DNA from: Pseudomonadota bacterium
GTDB taxonomy: Bacteria > Pseudomonadota > Gammaproteobacteria > Pseudomonadales > Moraxellaceae
Direction: 5' to 3'
Length of the DNA: 64,000 nucleotides
NCBI GenBank assembly: GCA_021781515.1
Contig: JAJXWR010000001.1
Location: forward strand, 26,283-90,282
Shown piece after piece: positions 61,283 through 64,000 of the stretch. Under the pieces are notes generated by a model. It made no database searches. It had not been told where the DNA came from and saw nothing but the letters and a program-made list of their open reading frames with translations. A program made the translations under genes and the position numbers. Positions within the stretch are counted from its first letter, which is position 1. The number at the start of each line of letters is the position of its first letter.

Positions 61283-63819
61283 TGCAGAAGGAAATTTTTC
61301 TCAGCGATTATCGGGCACCAGCCTGGCGTATCAGTACAATTGATCTGGTGCTGGATATCCATGACGGTTATACCGAGGTGGAGTCTACACTGCAGGTGAT
61401 TCGCTGTGATCCGACGGTAAATCTGTTGGTATTACAGGGAGAGTCGCTGGAATTATTGTGGCTGGAGCGCGATGGACAACGATTGTCAGCATCGGAGTAT
61501 GTCGTTTTGCCCGACGGTCTGGCGTTGCCGTTTACTGCGGATCAAGGAGTGGTTCGCAGTGTGGTACGGATTGATCCTGCGCATAATACGACGCTGGAGG
61601 GATTTTACGCCTCCGGACCTATATTGTGTACCCAATGTGAACCTGAAGGGTTCCGGCACATTACCTGGTTTATTGATCGCCCTGATCAGTTAGCCCGTTT
61701 TACGACCACACTAAAAGCGGATCAGCAACGTTACCCGGTGTTATTGGCCAATGGCAACCGGATTGCCGCAGGAACACTGGATGGTGGACGGCATTTTGCG
61801 ACATTTAGCGATCCCACACTCAAACCTTCTTATCTGTTTGCGGCGGTAGCTGCTGACCTGAAGGTGCGGCTGGATGAGTTTGTAACGCAAAGCGGTCGGC
61901 GGGTGCAACTGGAGATTTATGCGGAGTCCAGAGATATAGGGCAGTGTGCCTTCGCCTTGAATTCATTAAAAACAGCCATGCGCTGGGATGAAGTGCGCTA
62001 TGGTCGGGAATATGATCTTGATGTTTATGTGATTGTTGCAGTCAGCTATTTCAATATGGGGGCGATGGAAAACAAAGGACTGAATATTTTTAATACGGCC
62101 TGTGTGCTGGCAGACCCGCAGTTGACGACTGATGCGGGTTTTTATCGGGTAGAATCAGTTATTGCCCATGAATATTTGCACAACTGGACAGGGAATCGGG
62201 TGACGTGTCGGGACTGGTTTCAGCTGTGTCTGAAAGAAGGACTGACGGTGTTTCGTGATCAGCAGTTTTCTGCGGAACAGCATTCTCAGGCGGTGCAGCG
62301 TATTGATCAGCTATCGATGTTGAAAACTGTGCAGTTTGCGGAAGATGCTGGGCCGCGCTCGCATCCCGTACGCCCTTCCAGTTATAAGGAAATCAATAAT
62401 TTTTATACGGCCACGGTGTATGAAAAAGGCGCTGAGATTGTGCGTATGCTGCATTGGCGACTAGGGTCTGAGGCTTTTCGCCAAGGTATGGATTGTTATT
62501 TTTCCCGGCATGACGGACAGGCGGTCACCGTTGAAGATTTTATGCAGGCGTTATCCGATGGCTCAGGTATTGATATTAAAGAATTTATGCCATGGTACGA
62601 AATTGCGGGTACACCGGTTATTCAGGTAGAAGAACGTTGGCATGCACAGACGTCTTCCTTTGTACTTAGGTTAACGCAGAGTCAAGCGACATTACTGCCG
62701 GTGCCTTTTCGCCTGGGATTTCTCGATCAGTCCGGACAGCCACTGGCCTGGCATTCTTCGGCTTTTTGCCGGGACGATGCGGTGCTTTTGCGTGAGCGGG
62801 TGACGGAGATCAGTGTGGAGGCAGTAAAGGCAGCACCGGTTCCGGTGTTGCTCAAGGGGTTTTCGGCTCCTGTGCGTCTAGAACGGGTCTGGAAAGAGGC
62901 TGAACTGCGCACGGTGATTATGTATGAGACGGATCCAGTGAGTCGCTGGCTCGCCATACAGGATTGGTGGGTGCTGTTGCTGCACCAACAATTGCAGGCC
63001 AGAGAGAGCAGTTTTGGGGTGTCGGTGGTACAGGTTGCTCATGCGGTATTGCAACAGGCGGAACACGATCCGGCCTGGGTATCGCGGATGTTTCAGTTGC
63101 CGGCTTTTGCGGTGGTTGCTCTTGGACGGTCCCCGGTTGACCCACTCGATTTTTATGCCGTCCGCAGAAAATTGTTGCAGCATCTTGGACGGGCCTTGAA
63201 CTGGAGTCCGTGGTTAGCGGAATTACAGAGTGAGCAGGCGTGTCGCCGAGCGTTGGCAGAAGTGGCATGGACGTTTTATGCAGCGGCCAGTGGCATGTCA
63301 TTCAGTGCTGAGTTGGTGAAAGCTTATGCACAGGCACCGACCATGACCGCCCGTCAGGCCTGTATCGCTCCTTTGTATCATTTGCAGGGAGTCGCTGCCT
63401 CCTGGGTGCGGCAGGACTGGAGCGAACGATATGCAGCGCATCCACTGGTAATGGATCGCTGGTTCAGTATGCAGGCAGGGCACGCAGAAACTACACTGGA
63501 GCAAGTAAAGGCGTTGCTGGACCATCCACAATTTGACTGGAATAACCCGAACCGGGTTCGTTCGGTGCTGGTGAGTCTGGCGCAATCCAATCCGCAGTTT
63601 CATCGCAAAGACGCGGCGGGGTATCAACTCTTGGCCGCCGCTGTCGTGCGATTGGATCGAAGTAATCCACAACTGGCGGCACGGTTATTGTCCATGTGGG
63701 ACACGGTCATGTTGATGCCTGTTGATTATCAGGAACGGGTGCGGCGTACCGCCAGAGAATGTCTGGGGCAATGTCGATCGGCGGATGTCATGGAAATGCG
63801 CGATAAATGGTTGTCGTGA
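61282..63819 (+). CDS. pepN: Aminopeptidase N
   Basis: GAMENKGLNIFN, HEYLHNWTGNRVT zinc motif; TGATG overlap with the DUF2797 gene. Confidence 0.97.
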   Translation: MQKEIFLSDYRAPAWRISTIDLVLDIHDGYTEVESTLQVIRCDPTVNLLVLQGESLELLWLERDGQRLSASEYVVLPDGLALPFTADQGVVRSVVRIDPAHNTTLEGFYASGPILCTQCEPEGFRHITWFIDRPDQLARFTTTLKADQQRYPVLLANGNRIAAGTLDGGRHFATFSDPTLKPSYLFAAVAADLKVRLDEFVTQSGRRVQLEIYAESRDIGQCAFALNSLKTAMRWDEVRYGREYDLDVYVIVAVSYFNMGAMENKGLNIFNTACVLADPQLTTDAGFYRVESVIAHEYLHNWTGNRVTCRDWFQLCLKEGLTVFRDQQFSAEQHSQAVQRIDQLSMLKTVQFAEDAGPRSHPVRPSSYKEINNFYTATVYEKGAEIVRMLHWRLGSEAFRQGMDCYFSRHDGQAVTVEDFMQALSDGSGIDIKEFMPWYEIAGTPVIQVEERWHAQTSSFVLRLTQSQATLLPVPFRLGFLDQSGQPLAWHSSAFCRDDAVLLRERVTEISVEAVKAAPVPVLLKGFSAPVRLERVWKEAELRTVIMYETDPVSRWLAIQDWWVLLLHQQLQARESSFGVSVVQVAHAVLQQAEHDPAWVSRMFQLPAFAVVALGRSPVDPLDFYAVRRKLLQHLGRALNWSPWLAELQSEQACRRALAEVAWTFYAAASGMSFSAELVKAYAQAPTMTARQACIAPLYHLQGVAASWVRQDWSERYAAHPLVMDRWFSMQAGHAETTLEQVKALLDHPQFDWNNPNRVRSVLVSLAQSNPQFHRKDAAGYQLLAAAVVRLDRSNPQLAARLLSMWDTVMLMPVDYQERVRRTARECLGQCRSADVMEMRDKWLS

Positions 63820-64000
63820 TCGTTGGTGGTCGAGGAGCAATTAACTGATGCTTGATATTTGCTCATACCTATATATAACTCAAGTTTCGGAGTTCATTTT
63901 CTCATAAAAATTGGCTCTAAGTCGCTTCAGACGTGGCTTCCAGGCGTAGTGTGAAACTGTCCATTTGCATGACTTGCACAAAATAGTCTTTTACTTTTTG

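Overview
Gammaproteobacterial chromosome segment, mostly housekeeping. In order: spc/alpha ribosomal operons (rplE to rplQ, including an rpmJ absent from the ORF track), cheV, rpsP-rimM-trmD-rplS, xerD, etfBA, tig-clpPX-lon-hupB-ppiD-bioD, an acyltransferase/arginase-like/paired [16 protein letters not shown] cluster, prmB-aroC, an MCP, a flgA-flgM-flgN-PilZ block, an Ala/Pro-rich lipoprotein, a 661-aa fatty acyl reductase, aminotransferase, uvrB, gltX with tRNA-Ala and tRNA-Glu, nadK, and DUF1315/DUF6231/DUF2797/pepN. Accessory DNA is limited to two areas: lon-hupB (decayed RelE/ParE-type TA pair plus an IS605-like hairpin) and nadK-pepN (Fic protein, TnpB and IscB remnants, an orphan gene). 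I found no CRISPR array and no clear intact novel defence system. The best second-look items are adjacent decayed TnpB/IscB (OMEGA nuclease) fragments, a Fic protein with a Gln in place of the motif His, a TA pair killed by an in-frame TGA, an HU protein with an acidic tail, a sigma-28 promoter match upstream of flgM, several perfect palindromes, short tandem duplications in spacers, and long convergent gene overlaps. Family names come from recalled sequence similarity; no searches were run.
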